This document shows, in pieces, positions 4,707-7,071 of a stretch of 7,071 nucleotides of DNA (its first letter is position 1; each line of letters begins with the position of its first letter). The notes below the pieces were generated by a model, which was given only the letters and a program-made list of their open reading frames with translations, was not told the origin of the DNA and ran no database searches. Made by a program: the position numbers and the translations under genes. This DNA is from an uncultured Prosthecobacter sp. Its GTDB lineage: Bacteria > Verrucomicrobiota > Verrucomicrobiia > Verrucomicrobiales > Verrucomicrobiaceae. The stretch spans positions 1 through 7,071 of the forward strand of contig CANNUR010000155.1 in assembly GCA_947523045.1 (NCBI GenBank). Reading direction: 5' to 3'.

Positions 4707-7071
4707 TCAGGCCACCACCGTCGCCGACTCGGGTGCCGTGACACGGCGGGGCGGAAAAACCCAGCGCCAAGCGCGGCCAACATCGGCGATGGCGAGGTAG
4801 CAGAGTGGCACGAGAAAGAGGGTGATGACGGTGGCGAAGAGGCTGCCGTAGCCCATCGCCACGGAGACCGGCGTCAGGAACTGGGCACTGGTCGCCTGGG
4901 CGGCGCGGTCGTCGCCGAAGATCAGCACCAGCAAATGGCTGAGACCGGGCGGTGCGTTCTCAATGAGGGAACCAAACTCGAAGATGAGCGGCATCAGGCC
5001 GACGAAGGTGGTGATCTGAGTCAGGAAGATCGCGCGGAAGCGGCTGCGCCCGCCCTCCTGCACGGCGTATTTCAGGTCGCCCGTCTCGGCATACAGATGG
5101 TTGATGCGGTCCACCAGCACCAGGGTGTCATTGACGATGACACCGGTGACCGCCAGCATGCCGCAGACGCTCATGCTGCTGAGCGGCATGGCATGAAAAA
5201 GATGGCCGAGCACGGCGCCGACGATGCCAAACGGCACCACCAGAAGCACGATGAGCGGCTGCGTGTAGCTGCGAAACGGGATTGCCATCATGCTGTACAA
5301 CCCCAGGAGAATGATGACCAGCGCCCACTTGCCGGCCGCGGCGCCCTCGCGCTGAGCGCGCGCCTCCCCCTCGAAACTCCACTGCACATGCGGATGCCCT
5401 GCAAGGATGTCGCGCAGGTGGATCTCCAGATCCGCCCGCACCTTGGCCGGGTCGGTGGTCGCCTTGTTGACGTCGGCAGTGACATTCATGGCGCGGCGAC
5501 GGTCGACCCGCTTGATGCTGGTGAAACTCTTGCCGACCCGGGCTTCGGCCACGCGCGCAAACGGAATCTCCAAGCCGTCGGCCGTGCGCACGCGCATCGT
5601 GTCGAGGGTGGCCAAACTCTTGCGGTCGGCGCGCGGGTAGCGCAGCATGACCTTGACCTCGTTGGGACCGCGCTGGATGCGCTGGACTTCGTCGCCGTAA
5701 AAGGCCTGGCGCACCTGGCGGGCAAGGTCGCTGACCGTGACCCCAAACTGGCGGGCCTCGGGCTTCAGCCGCAACTGAATCTCGTTGCGGCCGCTGTCGA
5801 GGGAGTCGCTGATGTCAAAGACGCCCGAGTAAGTGGCCAGCTGATCTTTGATCTTCGCCGAGATGGCCAGCAGTTCGTCAGGATCGGTGCCAGCCAGCTG
5901 AATGTCGATGGGATCGCCGCTGCGGACAATCTCCGCACGGAAATTGAGTTCCTCGGCGCCGACAATGGCACCGATCCGCTGCCGCCACTCGTTGGCCATG
6001 TCGACCGTATTCACCTTCAGGCTACGTTCCTCCGGCCCGTAGGTCTCCATCGTCACCTCGCCGATGTGCGAACTGCCGGTGGTGCCCGAACCGCCGCCAT
6101 AGGTGAGGCGGGTGGTGCCTGTGGTGGCCAGAATCGCCCGGACCACCGGCCGGCCGTCGGGCCCCACGTACTCGCGCCGCATCTGCTCGGCGATCTCGTA
6201 AATGCGCTGAATGTGACCGTCGGTCACCTCAAAGGGCGTGCCGTCGAGCATGCTCAGGCGCGCCTCAATGCGCTCGCTTTGCACGCGCGGGAAGAAGATC
6301 CAGAGGATGCGACCGCTGAGAAAAAAGGCGCAGAGAACGACCAGTCCGCCAAAGAAGCAGGCGAGCGCGGCATAGCGGTGGTGCACGCACCAGCGCAGGG
6401 CCGGCCGGTAGAAGGTATCGACAAACCCCTGCAGCAGGCGGTCGGAAAACCGGTGCACCGGCCCAAGGATATCGGAGGCGCCGCTCAGGCCCGGGATGGG
6501 ATGGGCGAGGTGGGCGGGCAGGATGATCTTGGTTTCCACCAGCGCGATCAGCATGACCAGGATGAAGACCACGGCGATCGGCTTGAACATGAGCAGGAAA
6601 TCGCTCGCGCCGACGGCCATCGGCAGGAAGGCGATGACCGTGGTCAGGACGCCGAAGGTGATAGGCACCGCCATTTCGCGCGTGCCACGGATGGCCGCCT
6701 CCAGGGGCGGCAATCCCTCCTGGCGCAGGGTGTCGACATGCTCGGAGATGACGATGGCGTCATCGACCACGATGCCGAGCACCAGGATGAAGCCAAAGAG
6801 CGAGGACAGGTTGATGGCCGTGTCGAAGTACGGCATCAGGGCAATGGCGCCGAGGAAACTGGCAACCATGCCGATAGCCACCCAGAAGACCGCGTCCAGG
6901 CGCAGGAACAGGCCGACGAAGATGAAGACCAGGATCAGACTGCTCTGGGCGTTCTGCATGAGCAGGTTGATGCGCCCCTTGACGATCTTTGAGCGATCAT
7001 TCCAAAACTCGATCTGCACGCCGTCGGGCAGGCGCTTGCGCGCCTCGGCGATGTAAGCCTTGACCTCCTCG
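4707..7071 (-). CDS. RND-family efflux transporter inner-membrane permease (AcrB-like), N-terminus beyond window
   Basis: This is a proton-driven inner-membrane pump of the AcrB/MexB superfamily, working with a periplasmic adaptor and a TolC-type outer-membrane channel. The last 787 residues are present; about 280-320 N-terminal residues lie right of the window. The frame is open to base 7071, so the internal GTG at 7019 is not the true start. The visible part begins in the porter-domain end (RLPDGVQIEFWNDRS), followed by helices 2-6. TM4 has the paired proton-relay aspartates in GIVVDDAIVI (codons 6764-6759). Helix 7, the second periplasmic porter/docking region and helices 8-12 follow. In TM10 the sequence is TGVIVNDTLVLVD, so the position of AcrB Lys940 is Val (5133-5135), a pattern known in a divergent RND subgroup. 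A 28-residue insertion lies before TM12 (4893-4976). Substrate cannot be predicted. Adaptor and channel genes are not in the window; the adaptor gene is most often upstream, here off the right edge. Confidence 0.94.
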   Translation of the reverse strand, partial: EEVKAYIAEARKRLPDGVQIEFWNDRSKIVKGRINLLMQNAQSSLILVFIFVGLFLRLDAVFWVAIGMVASFLGAIALMPYFDTAINLSSLFGFILVLGIVVDDAIVISEHVDTLRQEGLPPLEAAIRGTREMAVPITFGVLTTVIAFLPMAVGASDFLLMFKPIAVVFILVMLIALVETKIILPAHLAHPIPGLSGASDILGPVHRFSDRLLQGFVDTFYRPALRWCVHHRYAALACFFGGLVVLCAFFLSGRILWIFFPRVQSERIEARLSMLDGTPFEVTDGHIQRIYEIAEQMRREYVGPDGRPVVRAILATTGTTRLTYGGGSGTTGSSHIGEVTMETYGPEERSLKVNTVDMANEWRQRIGAIVGAEELNFRAEIVRSGDPIDIQLAGTDPDELLAISAKIKDQLATYSGVFDISDSLDSGRNEIQLRLKPEARQFGVTVSDLARQVRQAFYGDEVQRIQRGPNEVKVMLRYPRADRKSLATLDTMRVRTADGLEIPFARVAEARVGKSFTSIKRVDRRRAMNVTADVNKATTDPAKVRADLEIHLRDILAGHPHVQWSFEGEARAQREGAAAGKWALVIILLGLYSMMAIPFRSYTQPLIVLLVVPFGIVGAVLGHLFHAMPLSSMSVCGMLAVTGVIVNDTLVLVDRINHLYAETGDLKYAVQEGGRSRFRAIFLTQITTFVGLMPLIFEFGSLIENAPPGLSHLLVLIFGDDRAAQATSAQFLTPVSVAMGYGSLFATVITLFLVPLCYLAIADVGRAWRWVFPPRRVTAPESATVVA
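4893..4976 (-). other. Extra segment between TM11 and TM12 of the RND transporter
   Basis: Relatives usually run from the end of TM11 (GLMPLI-E) straight into a short TSLQAQF-like segment and TM12. Here the TM11 end GLMPLIFE is followed by 28 extra residues, including a hydrophobic core LSHLLVLIF and a charged end GDDRAA, before TSAQFLTPV resumes the family pattern. The frame is intact, so it is not an obvious frameshift product. The comparison is from memory of the family, not an alignment. Confidence 0.55.

Noticed and set aside
4667..4783. 39-residue N-terminal extension of the purine nucleoside phosphorylase
   Set aside because: It overlaps the end of the RND gene and has no similarity to the family; the ATG at 4666 gives a standard-length enzyme.
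4665..6992. Very long plus-strand open frame (775 codons) opposite the RND transporter gene
   Set aside because: Its translation is rich in Asp, His, Gln and Gly, which mirrors the antisense of hydrophobic codons. The minus-strand RND reading frame is unmistakable, so the length reflects GC-rich codon usage.
1..7071. A new multi-gene defence, mobile or biosynthetic system
   Set aside because: All five genes belong to recognisable families with mostly housekeeping roles, and there are no mobile-element, toxin-antitoxin, nuclease or array signatures.

Overview
This is a GC-rich, gene-dense chromosomal window with five protein-coding genes, two of them cut by the window edges. I found no rRNA, tRNA, CRISPR array, insertion sequence or phage gene. 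The best guess for the source is a member of the Planctomycetes-Verrucomicrobia-Chlamydiae group, possibly an opitute verrucomicrobium. Three things point that way. The SdhC/SdhA pair is the five-helix, B-type form seen in Bacteroidetes, Verrucomicrobia and Planctomycetes. The secreted protease carries an SHD1-like N-terminal module typical of Verrucomicrobia and Planctomycetes. Start codons generally lack a clear Shine-Dalgarno sequence. This placement is inference.

Left part (1-1262, minus strand): the start of sdhA (succinate dehydrogenase/fumarate reductase flavoprotein) preceded by complete sdhC (di-heme cytochrome b subunit). The order is sdhC-sdhA, and sdhB would be expected just beyond the left edge. 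Upstream of sdhC on the same strand is a secreted protein (1342-2625) with a signal peptide, an SHD1-like domain and a HEITH zinc-metallopeptidase domain.

Middle (2626-3910): a 94-bp divergent intergenic region with a perfect 6+3+6 inverted repeat separates the protease gene from nspC on the plus strand. NspC is carboxynorspermidine/carboxyspermidine decarboxylase, the last step of the alternative (norspermidine or spermidine) polyamine pathway.

Right part (3905-7071, minus strand): the trimeric-type purine nucleoside phosphorylase gene lies tail-to-tail with nspC, the two reading frames overlapping by 6 bp. It lies 40 bp downstream of a large RND-family inner-membrane efflux transporter gene that runs off the right edge. 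The RND gene and the phosphorylase gene are probably co-transcribed.

The genes cover respiration, secreted proteolysis, polyamine synthesis, purine salvage and efflux, and do not form one obvious pathway. I see no convincing undescribed multi-gene system. The most unusual points are the SHD1-metallopeptidase architecture and a 28-residue insertion between the last two membrane helices of the RND pump.
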